Below the pieces are notes generated by a model. That model was not told the DNA's origin, did no database searches, and was given only the letters and a program-made list of their open reading frames with translations. A stretch of 64,000 bases of DNA from Roseovarius aestuariivivens (GTDB lineage: Bacteria > Pseudomonadota > Alphaproteobacteria > Rhodobacterales > Rhodobacteraceae). Where the stretch lies: NCBI RefSeq assembly GCF_004761875.1, contig NZ_SJEY01000007.1, forward strand, positions 1-64,000. The letters are read 5' to 3'. Shown one piece after another: positions 52,094 through 60,513 of this stretch. The position numbers and the translations under genes were made by a program. The stretch's first letter is position 1, and the number at the start of each line of letters is the position of its first letter.

Positions 52094-53764
52094 TTAGCCC
52101 CGGGCCTTCAGCCCGGCCGCGCGGATCTGGCTCAGGCTCTGGCGCGGAGTCAGCGCCTCGGGCGACACCACGAGATCGAGCACCGCGCCGGTCTCCGACG
52201 ACAGCGCGCGCTCGAGGGCCTCGGCGAAATCTTCGGTCCGCTCTACCCGCTCGCCATGAAACCCGTATGCGCGGGCCAGCGCAGCGAAATCCGGGTTCAC
52301 CATCGTCGTGCCCGACACCCGCTCGGGATAGTGCCGCTCCTGATGCGCGCGGATCGTGCCGTAAATCCCGTTGTTGACGATCAGGATCACCGGCTGCGCG
52401 CCGGCCTGCGCGGCGGTCGCCAACTCCTGACAGTTCATCTGGAAATCCCCGTCGCCGGCAAAGCAGATCACGGTTTTGCGCGGCTCTGCGATCTTTGCGG
52501 CGATCGCCGCCGGAAGGCCATAGCCCATTGCCCCGGCCTGTGGCGCGAGAAGCCGCGCCTTGGGGCCGAAACGAAAGAACTTGTTGGGCCAGACCGCGAA
52601 ATTCCCCGCGCCGTTGGTCACGATGGCATCCTCGGGCAGCACGTCTTGCAGATGGGCCGTGACCTTGCCCATATCGACGGGCGAAGGCAGGTCGGGCAGG
52701 TCGAAGCCCGCCTCGTAATCCGCCCGTCCCCTTGCCCGCCAGTCGGCCCAATCGCCCCTGACCTCACCCGCCTCGGCCAGCGCGCGGGAAAACGCGTTCG
52801 GCCCCGCCTGGATCGCCAGATCGGGCTGATAGACCTTGCCAAGCTCGGCGTCCGAGCCGTGCACGTGGATCAATGTCTGGGCCGGATCCGGCACATCGAG
52901 AAGCGTGTAACCATCCGTCGAATTCTCGCCGAACCGCGCATTGATGGCGAGGATCACATCCGCCTCGCCCAGCATCCGCTTGACCCAAGGCACCATGCCC
53001 ACGCCCGCCTCGCCGCAGAACACGGGAGAGTGGTTGTCGATCCGGTCCTGGTAACGGAAGACCGAGACCACGGGAATGTCGCTGGCCTCGGCAAAGCCCT
53101 GCAGGGCGAACCGCCCCTCGTCGATCCAGTTGCATCCACCGTAAAGAATTAGAGGGCGCTTGGCCTTGCCCAGCATCTCGCGCGCCTGCTCCACCGCACC
53201 GCCGCCCGGCGCGGGTTCCACCACGTGCACGCCCCGCGTCAGCGTCGCCACGTCCGTCGCAGCACTCAGCACGTCCTCGGGCAGCGCGACCACCACCGGA
53301 CCGGGCCGGCCCGAGATTGCCGTCGTCCAGGCCCGCGCCAGTATCTCGGGAATGCGCGCCGCGTGGTCGATCTCCACCGCCCATTTCGCCATCGTTCCGT
53401 AGACCGCGCGGTAATCCAGCTCCTGAAACGCCTCGCGGCCCTTCATTCCGGTGCCCACCTGCCCCACGAACAGGATCATCGGCGCGCTGTCCTGCATCGC
53501 CGTGTGCACGCCAATGGACGCATTCGTCGCCCCCGGCCCGCGCGTCACGAAACACAAGCCCGGCGCACCGGTCAGCTTGCCCCAGGCGGCGGCCATGAAG
53601 GCCGCCCCGCCCTCGTTACGGCACAGCACGAAATCAAGCTGACCGCCCGTGTCGTGAAACGCATCCAGAACCGCGAGATAGCTTTCCCCCGGCACACCGA
53701 AGCCCTTCGTCGCGCCCAGTGCCCTGAGACATTCCACCAAAAGCTGCCCGCCATGCCGTGTCAT
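52094..53764 (-). CDS. ThDP-dependent enzyme, acetolactate synthase-like
   Basis: 556 residues with the three ThDP-enzyme domains. The ThDP-activating Glu51 is present in CRNEGGAAFMA. The C-terminal motif is GDGDFQMNCQELATAAQAG...VNNGIYG. Glyoxylate carboligase has a Val at that Glu position, so this is not Gcl despite the nearby Hyi-like gene. It decarboxylates or ligates a 2-keto acid, or cleaves a 2-hydroxyacyl bond; the substrate is not clear. The ATG at 53764 has AGGAAGG upstream; the frame to 53986 overlaps the exonuclease gene. Confidence 0.85.
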   Translation of the reverse strand: MTRHGGQLLVECLRALGATKGFGVPGESYLAVLDAFHDTGGQLDFVLCRNEGGAAFMAAAWGKLTGAPGLCFVTRGPGATNASIGVHTAMQDSAPMILFVGQVGTGMKGREAFQELDYRAVYGTMAKWAVEIDHAARIPEILARAWTTAISGRPGPVVVALPEDVLSAATDVATLTRGVHVVEPAPGGGAVEQAREMLGKAKRPLILYGGCNWIDEGRFALQGFAEASDIPVVSVFRYQDRIDNHSPVFCGEAGVGMVPWVKRMLGEADVILAINARFGENSTDGYTLLDVPDPAQTLIHVHGSDAELGKVYQPDLAIQAGPNAFSRALAEAGEVRGDWADWRARGRADYEAGFDLPDLPSPVDMGKVTAHLQDVLPEDAIVTNGAGNFAVWPNKFFRFGPKARLLAPQAGAMGYGLPAAIAAKIAEPRKTVICFAGDGDFQMNCQELATAAQAGAQPVILIVNNGIYGTIRAHQERHYPERVSGTTMVNPDFAALARAYGFHGERVERTEDFAEALERALSSETGAVLDLVVSPEALTPRQSLSQIRAAGLKARG

Positions 53765-53831
53765 GGGCCATGATCCTTCCTGTCGTTCCCGGGGCAAAGA
53801 ACCGCATCCGCAACGCAATGTCCACGGCCCG

Positions 53832-55220
53832 TCAGACGGTTTCCGCCTCGCTGTCGGCCACGGTCTTGAGCAGGCGCCCGAACTTGCCCGATTCCGCCTG
53901 AAGCTCCCCAAGTGTGCAGATGCCCCGCGCCTTGAGCATGGGGATCGCGGCCTCGAGCACCCGGGCCGTCGCCAGCGCATCGCCAAGGCCGGTGTGACGT
54001 TCTTCTTCCGGAATGTTCACATGCAAGCGCTCGCAAAGCGCATCGAGACTGTGCTGATCGGTCGTGCCATAAAGGATGGCCGAAATCAGCACCGTGTCCA
54101 GAACCACACGCCGTCCCATCGGCGTCACCCGGTTCAGAAACCGCCAGTCGAAAGGCGCGTTATGCGCCACCAGCACGCTGTCGCGGCTGAAGGTCTTGAA
54201 CCGCTCACAGACCTCCTCGGCTTTCGGCGCGCCGCCGACCATGGCGTCGGTGATCCCGTGCACGTTGGTCGAGACCGGCGGGATTGGCCGACCGGGGTCG
54301 ATCAATTCGTCGAAGGTCTCGCCGTCGATAAGCCGCCCGCGCACGATCCGCACCGCGCCGATCTGGATCAGCGCGTCGCGCTCGGGATCAAGACCGGTGG
54401 TCTCGGTATCGAACACGGTGAAGGTCAGATCGACCAGCGCCGTCTCGGCCTCGGCCTTGACGGGCGTCGTGTCCATCAGCCCGAAATCGAAGGTCAGCGC
54501 GCGCGCCGCGATCGTCTCACCAGTCTCCTCGACCGCGTCGAGCGTCAGGATATAGCCCCCCGCCTCGCCCAGGCGGCGCAGCCGCACGTCGCGGTGCACA
54601 TGGCCCGCGCGATCCGTCAGATCGAACGCCTCGGCACTTGCCTCTCCTGCCACGACCCGGCGCAGCGCCCGCCCGTCAAAATAATCGAAGATCGACGCGC
54701 CAAGACAGGGCTGCGCGATGGTCCTGAGCAGCGCCGTCGCCTGCCGGTCATACAGAACGATCCGGTGATCGGCGCTGACCATGATCGTCGCCACCGGCAT
54801 CTCGCTCAGCAGATCGCAGAGCTGTTTCTTCTCCGCCTCCAGCTGCCCGGTGGCGGTGGCGATGGCGTCGGCCACGTGCAGCGTCCGCTGGTTGAGGGCC
54901 TGCGCAGCGGGGGCCAGATCACCCAGATAGCGCAGCGCGTGCTCGTCCAGCGCACCCCTGATCCCCGCCTCGGCCCGGGCGCGCAAATCGGTGGCCAGCC
55001 GCTCTATGGGCTTGGCGACGTTTTCATCGAACAAAAGCCAGATGCCCGCGATCAGCCCGGTGACCCCGAAACCGGCGATCACGCTGGCGATGGCATACCC
55101 GTTGCCCCCGGCCTGCGCCTTGCGCGCGCCCACCCACAGCGCCAGGCCCATGACCAGCGCAGTTCCGACCGCCAACGCGGCGAAGAACAGAAAGACGCGC
55201 AGGCGAAGGCCCAGTTTCAT
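53832..55220 (-). CDS. Membrane-anchored PAS-like sensor fused to a DEDDh 3'-5' exonuclease
   Basis: 462 residues: two TM helices (about 7-30 and 43-65), a HAMP/coiled-coil-like linker (66-130), a PAS-like domain (about 135-235) and a C-terminal DnaQ-type nuclease. The nuclease set is complete: Asp271 and Glu273 (FDTETTG), Asp358 (HNAPFDW), His409 and Asp414 (HTGLGD). This is not the replication proofreading subunit, because it carries membrane and sensor parts. The ATG at 55220 overlaps the upstream stop by ATGA. It follows a symporter/DUF294 group, a neighbourhood known from other proteobacteria, so a signalling or RNA-turnover role tied to carboxylate uptake is inferred. Confidence 0.85.
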   Translation of the reverse strand: MKLGLRLRVFLFFAALAVGTALVMGLALWVGARKAQAGGNGYAIASVIAGFGVTGLIAGIWLLFDENVAKPIERLATDLRARAEAGIRGALDEHALRYLGDLAPAAQALNQRTLHVADAIATATGQLEAEKKQLCDLLSEMPVATIMVSADHRIVLYDRQATALLRTIAQPCLGASIFDYFDGRALRRVVAGEASAEAFDLTDRAGHVHRDVRLRRLGEAGGYILTLDAVEETGETIAARALTFDFGLMDTTPVKAEAETALVDLTFTVFDTETTGLDPERDALIQIGAVRIVRGRLIDGETFDELIDPGRPIPPVSTNVHGITDAMVGGAPKAEEVCERFKTFSRDSVLVAHNAPFDWRFLNRVTPMGRRVVLDTVLISAILYGTTDQHSLDALCERLHVNIPEEERHTGLGDALATARVLEAAIPMLKARGICTLGELQAESGKFGRLLKTVADSEAETV

Positions 55221-55741
55221 GACGTGCCCCCGCACAGCGAGGCCAGGATCGGATCATCCGCCGGGGCGGACACCCACGTGACACCCTCGATGCTGCCGTT
55301 CTCGGCAAATTGCGCGGACGGCCCCAGAAGCGCGCGTCGCCCTTCGGCGCAATCGGCCAGCACCGCCGCCCGTTCGGTCGGGGCCCAGCGGCCAAAGAAA
55401 TAGACCGCCGCCAGCCGCTGCTCGGGATGCGCCGCGTGGCGCTGTACGCTTTCGGTGTCCACGGCGGCAAAGCGGTCGACAAAGGGAAACGCATAGGTCC
55501 AGGGACGCCAAAGCGCGCGGCTTTCGACCTCCTCGACGATCTCCACCTTTTCGGGCAAAAGGGCGAGCTGCCGACCGTACCAGCCGTATTCGTTGGCAAT
55601 TGCCGTGGCGATCATCGCGGCCCCCGCCGCCACCGGCACCATCCAGCGCGGCAGGCGTCCGCCCGTCATGTGCCCCAGAAGAAGCGCCACGCCAGCCCCG
55701 GCCAACCCGGCCGCGAAGACCGCGATCAGTTCAAAGAACAT
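55217..55741 (-). CDS. Small membrane protein of unknown function
   Basis: 174 residues: two TM helices (about 3-23 and 34-52) and a soluble part of about 120 residues with few acidic clusters. No motif is recognised. It is joined to the exonuclease by ATGA and follows the DUF294 gene by 20 bp, so it belongs to the same unit and may be a partner of the membrane exonuclease. Confidence 0.65.
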   Translation of the reverse strand: MFFELIAVFAAGLAGAGVALLLGHMTGGRLPRWMVPVAAGAAMIATAIANEYGWYGRQLALLPEKVEIVEEVESRALWRPWTYAFPFVDRFAAVDTESVQRHAAHPEQRLAAVYFFGRWAPTERAAVLADCAEGRRALLGPSAQFAENGSIEGVTWVSAPADDPILASLCGGTS

Positions 55742-55761
55742 CTCTCCTCCCTCATCACCGC

Positions 55762-57582
55762 TCAGGTCAGGATATTGCCATGACCCAGCGCCGATTGCAT
55801 CGTTTTCACCACCACGAAAGCATTGCGCAGATGGCTGCGTTCGAAATCCGACAGCCCCGCGGGTGGCAAGTAGTTGTCCGGCGCGGCCCCCGACCGGATC
55901 TGTCCCGCCTGATGCTCCAGCCGCAGACTCGCGATCAGATCATAGGCATCAAGCAGATCCGCGCCACCGCCGGAACTCAGCAGGCCCGCCGCGCGCGCGG
56001 CCTCCAACCTTGCGCGCGTGTTGACCGCGTCCAGCCGCCCCTTCAGGGCGAAAAGCCGGCCCAGATCGACGATCGGCACGACCCCGTTATGCTTCATGTC
56101 GATCCGGCTTTTGTGCTCGCCGGACCGGATCGTGGCCAGCCCGCCCAGAAGGCCCAGCGGCGCACTGTGCTTGAGCGAGTTGGACACCATGTGCCCGAAG
56201 AAGATCGAGTTTTTCGCCGCCGCCTCCAGCGTGTCGCGCTGCAGGCCGCCGAAAAGCCCTGTGTCGCCCGCGATAGGGCGCAGATCGAACATCACGCTGG
56301 CCAGCATCTGCGCCTCGGGATTGGGCGTCTCGATCCAGCCGCGAAAATACTTTTTCCAGATCGACAGGGGCTGCCGCCAGCGGTCGTTCGTGGCCATCAT
56401 GTCGCCCGGGCAATAGACATAACCAGCGGTGTTCAGCCCGTCCGAGACGAACTGCGCCAGGTCACGGAAATAAGCGTGGTCGGGCGCGGTGCCGTCTTCA
56501 AGGATCAGGCAATTGTCCTGATCCGACACGCCGGTCTGCTCGCGCCGCCCCTGGCTGCCGCAGGCGAGCCACAGATAGCGCGCGGGCGGCGGGCCAAGCT
56601 CTTCCTCGGCCAGCCGGATCAGCCGCCGGGTGGCTGCATCGGCGATATCGGTGATCAGCCGCGTGGCGATGTCATGCCGCCGCCCGCCCGCGACAAGCTG
56701 CACCAGAAGCTCGGGGATACGCGCCGTCAGGCCGGCGATCTCCTTTGCCGTGCCGGCGCGCGCGATGCCCGCCACAAGCTCGCTGCTGGTCGTGGACTGC
56801 ATGCGCATCAGATCCGTCTGCGACACGATCCCGACAAGCTTGTCGCCCGCGACCACCGGCACATGGGCGATGCGCCGCTCCATCATCAGGTGAAGCGCGT
56901 CCGAGATGATGGCCGAGGGCGGCAGCACCATCGGATCGGGGGTCATCAACTCGGCCACGGGCGTCGACGGGTCGCGCCCCTCGGCCACCAGCTTGCCTGA
57001 CAGGTCGCGCACGCTGAGGATGCCTACAATGGCGTCACCGCGCGTCACGCACAGGGACGAAATGCGCCGCTCGCGCATCAGCCGGGCGGCCTCCTGCGCA
57101 GTGGCTTCTGGCGCGATGGTCACCGGGCGCGCGCTCATCACCACCTCGATCTGACGGGTCGACAGATCGTCTTCCTTGCGAATCTGCGGCAGGTCCCGCT
57201 TCGAAAAGAAGCGCTCGAATTCCGGAAACTCGGCGACCAGCTCGGCATAGACCTCGGCAGGCAGAATCAAAACCTCGCAACGCGCCACACAGCGCGCGGT
57301 GGTGACCGCGCGGCCATCGCCGGACAGGCCGCGCTCGCCGAAACTGTTGCCCGCCCCCAGCAAAGAAACCGTCTGGCCGTGCGCGTCGGTGATCTCGACC
57401 GATCCGCTGCGGATCAGGTAGAGCCCGTCAAGTGGCTGGCCGCGGTCGTAAATGATTTCATCTTCGGCAAAGCTCTGCGCCGTCATCGCCGCGGCGCAGG
57501 CCTCAAGCCGCTCGGGCGGCAGGACGGTATAGGGCGTGGTGTTGCGCAGCAGGGCGGGAATGTCGTCAGGCTGGCGGGTCAC
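55762..57582 (-). CDS. cNMP-binding/CBS/DUF294 nucleotidyltransferase-like protein
   Basis: 606 residues with, in order: a cyclic-nucleotide-binding domain (about 10-125), a CBS pair (about 145-265, RRISSLCVTRGDAIVGILSVRDL and RRIAHVPVVAGDKLVGIVSQTDLM), a nucleotidyltransferase-like domain with CGSQGRREQTGVSDQDN (about 355-371), and a DUF294 C-terminal domain to 600. It resembles GlnD-type regulators without the ACT domains. It may sense a nucleotide and modify a partner protein. It begins 22 bp past the terminator that follows the symporter gene. Confidence 0.88.
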   Translation of the reverse strand: MTRQPDDIPALLRNTTPYTVLPPERLEACAAAMTAQSFAEDEIIYDRGQPLDGLYLIRSGSVEITDAHGQTVSLLGAGNSFGERGLSGDGRAVTTARCVARCEVLILPAEVYAELVAEFPEFERFFSKRDLPQIRKEDDLSTRQIEVVMSARPVTIAPEATAQEAARLMRERRISSLCVTRGDAIVGILSVRDLSGKLVAEGRDPSTPVAELMTPDPMVLPPSAIISDALHLMMERRIAHVPVVAGDKLVGIVSQTDLMRMQSTTSSELVAGIARAGTAKEIAGLTARIPELLVQLVAGGRRHDIATRLITDIADAATRRLIRLAEEELGPPPARYLWLACGSQGRREQTGVSDQDNCLILEDGTAPDHAYFRDLAQFVSDGLNTAGYVYCPGDMMATNDRWRQPLSIWKKYFRGWIETPNPEAQMLASVMFDLRPIAGDTGLFGGLQRDTLEAAAKNSIFFGHMVSNSLKHSAPLGLLGGLATIRSGEHKSRIDMKHNGVVPIVDLGRLFALKGRLDAVNTRARLEAARAAGLLSSGGGADLLDAYDLIASLRLEHQAGQIRSGAAPDNYLPPAGLSDFERSHLRNAFVVVKTMQSALGHGNILT

Positions 57583-57604
57583 GTCGCGTCCTTGCGTAGG
57601 CTGG

Positions 57605-57639
57605 AAAGAAAACCGGCGCCGCGGGAAGGCGGCGCCGGT
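57605..57639 (-). terminator. Intrinsic terminator after the symporter gene
   Basis: Perfect 11-bp GC-rich arms ACCGGCGCCGC/GCGGCGCCGGT (57612-57622 and 57629-57639) with a 6-nt loop. On the minus strand the T-rich TTTCTTT follows at 57605-57611. It lies 12 bp after the symporter stop and before the DUF294 gene, so the latter must depend on read-through or its own promoter. Confidence 0.8.
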
Positions 57640-57651
57640 CTGTGCTTTGGC

Positions 57652-59439
57652 TTAATGGTCGGCGGCGGCAGCGCCCGCCCCGCGGGGCACGCGGATGCTT
57701 TCGACCATGTCCTGGATCTCTTCCGGCGGCTCCTTCGTCATACCGGCCACGACATAGGCGGTGATGAAGTTGATCATCGCCCCGACGGCGCCGAACGAAG
57801 TCGACTTGATCGGCCCCAGCAGAGGATCGGCATCCGTGAAGGTGTTGGTGTCAGGAATAAAGAACCAGCCCTTGTGCAGGAAGATGTAGATCACCGTCAC
57901 AAGCAGACCGGCCAGCATCCCCGCCACGGCCCCGCTGTTGTTGATGCGGGTCGAGAAGATTCCCATCATCAGCGCCGGGAAGATCGAGGCGGCAGCAATA
58001 CCAAAGGCCAGCGCCACGGTTTGCGCGGCAAAGCCCGGCGGGTTGAGCCCCAGGTAGGTCGCGACCGCAATGGCCACGGCCATCGCCACGCGCGCCGACA
58101 TGAGCTCGCCCTTCTCCGAGATACCCGGATTGATCGCGCCCTTGATCAGGTCATGACTGACCGCCGAAGAGATGGCCAGCAGCAGACCCGCCGCCGTCGA
58201 CAACGCTGCGGCTAGGCCGCCAGCGGCCACAAGGCCGATCACCCAGCCCGGCAAGTTGGCAATCTCGGGATTCGCCAGCACCAGGATGTCGCGGTTGAAG
58301 TTGGTCAGTTCGTTACCTTCCCAGCCCCGCTCGGCGGCCACCTGCTGCATATCGGCATCGGCGTCGTTGTAGTACTGGATCCGGCCGTCGCCGTTCTTGT
58401 CTTCCCAACCCAGAAGACCGGTCTGCTCCCACGTGGCCATCCAGTCGTATTCGGGCGCATTCGCGATCTGTTCGACCGAAACCGCCTCGCCGTTGGTGCC
58501 GTTGGGCCACATCAGCTCGGTGATGTTGAGACGCGCCATCGCGCCCACGGCCGGGGCCGTCAGGTAGAGCAGCGCGATGAAGACAAGCGTCCAGCCCGCA
58601 GACCAGCGCGCGTCAGCCACGCGCGGCACGGTGAAGAAGCGCATGATCACGTGCGGCAGACCGGCGGTGCCGATCATCAGCGAGAGCGTGAAAAGCACCA
58701 TGTTGAGCGTATCGCCGTGATGCGCGGTATAGGCGTTGAAGCCCAATTCCGTCACGATCTGGTCGAGCTTCGCCAGAAGCGGCTCACCGCTCGCCTGGTG
58801 CTCGCCGAAAAGGCCAAGCGCCGGGATCGGATTGCCGGTCAGCTGCAGCGAAATGAAGATCGCCGGAATGGTGTAGGCCATGATCAGCACGCAGTACTGC
58901 GCGACCTGCGTATAGGTCACGCCCTTCATGCCGCCGAAGACCGCATAGGCGAAAACCACACAGGCGCCGATCAGAAGACCGGTGGTGTTGTCCACCTCAA
59001 GGAAACGGCCGAAGGCCACGCCGACGCCGGTCATCTGGCCGATCACGTAGGTGGTCGAAGCCACGATCAGACAGATCACCGCGACCATGCGCGCCGTCTG
59101 GCTGTAAAAGCGGTCGCCGATGAATTCCGACACGGTGAACTTGCCGAACTTGCGCAGATAAGGCGCAAGCAGCAGCGCTAGAAGCACGTAGCCCCCGGTC
59201 CAGCCCATCAGGAAAGTCGAGTTGTCATAGCCGGTAAAGGCGATGAGACCGGCCATCGAGATGAACGAGGCCGCCGACATCCAGTCGGCCGCCGTGGCCA
59301 TGCCGTTGGTGACGGGATGCACGCCACGTCCGGCGGCGTAGAAATCCGACGTGGATCCCGCGCGCGCCCAGATGGCAATCCCGATATAGAGCGCGAAGGA
59401 CGCGCCCACGAAGATCAGGTTAACTGTAAACTGGTCCAT
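57652..59439 (-). CDS. Sodium:solute symporter, large subunit (VC_2705/ActP-like)
   Basis: 595 residues with about 13 TM helices of the SSS family. Family parts include ADWMSAASFISMAGLIAF, the sodium-site region GGMKGVTYTQVAQYCVLIMAYT and GLAAALSTAAGLLLAISSAVSHD. A long loop about 310-380 is typical of the subfamily that pairs with a DUF4212 protein. It probably imports acetate or another short-chain carboxylate with Na+. The neighbouring thiolase and adenylate kinase fit such a substrate. Confidence 0.9.
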   Translation of the reverse strand: MDQFTVNLIFVGASFALYIGIAIWARAGSTSDFYAAGRGVHPVTNGMATAADWMSAASFISMAGLIAFTGYDNSTFLMGWTGGYVLLALLLAPYLRKFGKFTVSEFIGDRFYSQTARMVAVICLIVASTTYVIGQMTGVGVAFGRFLEVDNTTGLLIGACVVFAYAVFGGMKGVTYTQVAQYCVLIMAYTIPAIFISLQLTGNPIPALGLFGEHQASGEPLLAKLDQIVTELGFNAYTAHHGDTLNMVLFTLSLMIGTAGLPHVIMRFFTVPRVADARWSAGWTLVFIALLYLTAPAVGAMARLNITELMWPNGTNGEAVSVEQIANAPEYDWMATWEQTGLLGWEDKNGDGRIQYYNDADADMQQVAAERGWEGNELTNFNRDILVLANPEIANLPGWVIGLVAAGGLAAALSTAAGLLLAISSAVSHDLIKGAINPGISEKGELMSARVAMAVAIAVATYLGLNPPGFAAQTVALAFGIAAASIFPALMMGIFSTRINNSGAVAGMLAGLLVTVIYIFLHKGWFFIPDTNTFTDADPLLGPIKSTSFGAVGAMINFITAYVVAGMTKEPPEEIQDMVESIRVPRGAGAAAADH

Positions 59440-59457
59440 GGTTCTGTCCCTCGGGGT

Positions 59458-59718
59458 TTATTCTTCGTTGACGCCGTGTTGGGCGTCGAGCTTGTTCATC
59501 CGCCAGGCGTAGAAAAAGATCAGCGCCAGGAAGACAAGGATCGAGCCTTGCTGCGCGAACCAGAAGCCCAGGTCGGTGCCGCCCACGGCGATGCCCGACA
59601 GCATTGGCCGCAACAGGATGCCGAAACCGAACGACACCAGGGCCCAGATGACCAAGCTGATGCCGATCAGACGGATATTGGCCTTCCAATAGGCCGCGTC
59701 TTTACTCTCTTTTCTCAC
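59458..59718 (-). CDS. DUF4212 small symporter subunit
   Basis: 86 residues, two TM helices (about 17-37 and 52-70), the conserved start AAYWKANIRLIGISLVIWALVSFGFG and the end FYAWRMNKLD. It always accompanies the large symporter subunit. It starts with GTG at 59718 after a strong GAGGAGGAG. The large subunit gene follows 18 bp downstream. Confidence 0.9.
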   Translation of the reverse strand: MRKESKDAAYWKANIRLIGISLVIWALVSFGFGILLRPMLSGIAVGGTDLGFWFAQQGSILVFLALIFFYAWRMNKLDAQHGVNEE

Positions 59719-59747
59719 GTTTCACTCCTCCTCTTAGAGTTGTCTTC

Positions 59748-60452
59748 TTACGCGACCGCGACGCCGGTGATCGGCGCGACAAGGTCTGTCAGAGATCGTT
59801 CGACCCCCGCGATGGATTGCATGGCGTCGACGCGGTGCAGCGCACCCTTGGCGTCGTAAAACTCGATCAGCGGCGCTGTATCGGCGTGATACGCCTCCAG
59901 CCGGCTGCGCACCGTCTCGGCATTGTCGTCGGCCCGGTGCTTGAACTCGGTGCCACCGCACTTGTCGCAGACACCGTCGCGCTCGGGTGTCTTGAAGCTC
60001 TGGTGATAGCCTTCACCGCAGCCCGCACAGGTGTAGCGCCCCGAGATCCGCTCGATCATCGCGGCGTCGTCTACCTCAAGGCTGATGGCGGCGTCCACCC
60101 CCGTGCCCTTTTGCGAAAGGATATCATCAAGCGCGCGAGCCTGCGCGGTGGTGCGGGGGAAGCCGTCAAGGATCACGCCCTGGGCGCAATGTTGGGCCTC
60201 CAGCCGGTCGGCCACGATCTGGATAACGATGTCATCGCCCACCAGTCCGCCGGCCTCCATCACATCCTTGGCCGCCTTGCCGGCCTCGGTGCCGCGCGCC
60301 ACGGCATCGCGCAACAGATCGCCGGTCGAAAGCTGCACGAGGCCAAAGCGCTCTTCAAGCTTCTTGGCCTGCGTACCCTTGCCCGCGCCCGGCGGTCCGA
60401 GCAGGATGAGAACGGGCAGACCGTTCCCATGCTGTTCACTGGATTTCGTCAT
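59748..60452 (-). CDS. adk: Adenylate kinase with a zinc-type LID
   Basis: 234 residues: P-loop GPPGAGKGTQ, AMP-site STGDLLRDAVARGT, DGFPRT, and a long LID with four Cys (CAGC and CDKC), which should bind Zn. It recycles AMP + ATP to 2 ADP. It lies 29 bp before the symporter genes, not with secY and ribosomal genes where a main adk often sits. A link to AMP made by acyl-CoA synthetases during carboxylate uptake is a reasonable inference. Confidence 0.93.
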   Translation of the reverse strand: MTKSSEQHGNGLPVLILLGPPGAGKGTQAKKLEERFGLVQLSTGDLLRDAVARGTEAGKAAKDVMEAGGLVGDDIVIQIVADRLEAQHCAQGVILDGFPRTTAQARALDDILSQKGTGVDAAISLEVDDAAMIERISGRYTCAGCGEGYHQSFKTPERDGVCDKCGGTEFKHRADDNAETVRSRLEAYHADTAPLIEFYDAKGALHRVDAMQSIAGVERSLTDLVAPITGVAVA

Positions 60453-60479
60453 CTTTTCTGTCCCTCGGTCGTTGCCGTA

Positions 60480-60499
60480 GGCCGTGCTTCAGCGCGGCC
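60480..60499. other. Short hairpin between the thiolase and adenylate kinase genes
   Basis: GGCCGTGC and GCGCGGCC pair at 7 of 8 positions around a 4-nt loop in the 61-bp gap. No T-run follows, so a terminator role is weakly supported. Confidence 0.3.
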
Positions 60500-60513
60500 C
60501 GGTCCTAGCCCGC

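Noticed and set aside
50963-53152. 729-residue open frame on the plus strand
   Set aside because: It is antisense to the FAD oxidoreductase and ThDP enzyme, with no family motif.
47784-53764. Glyoxylate carboligase/hydroxypyruvate isomerase pair (allantoin-type glyoxylate route)
   Set aside because: The ThDP enzyme carries Glu51 where Gcl has Val, and no tartronate semialdehyde reductase is adjacent.
53832-55220. DNA polymerase III epsilon subunit (dnaQ)
   Set aside because: The transmembrane helices and PAS-like domain do not occur in the replicative subunit; only the nuclease domain is shared.
53763-55403. 546-residue open frame on the plus strand
   Set aside because: It is antisense to the membrane exonuclease, with no hydrophobic segments or motifs of its own.
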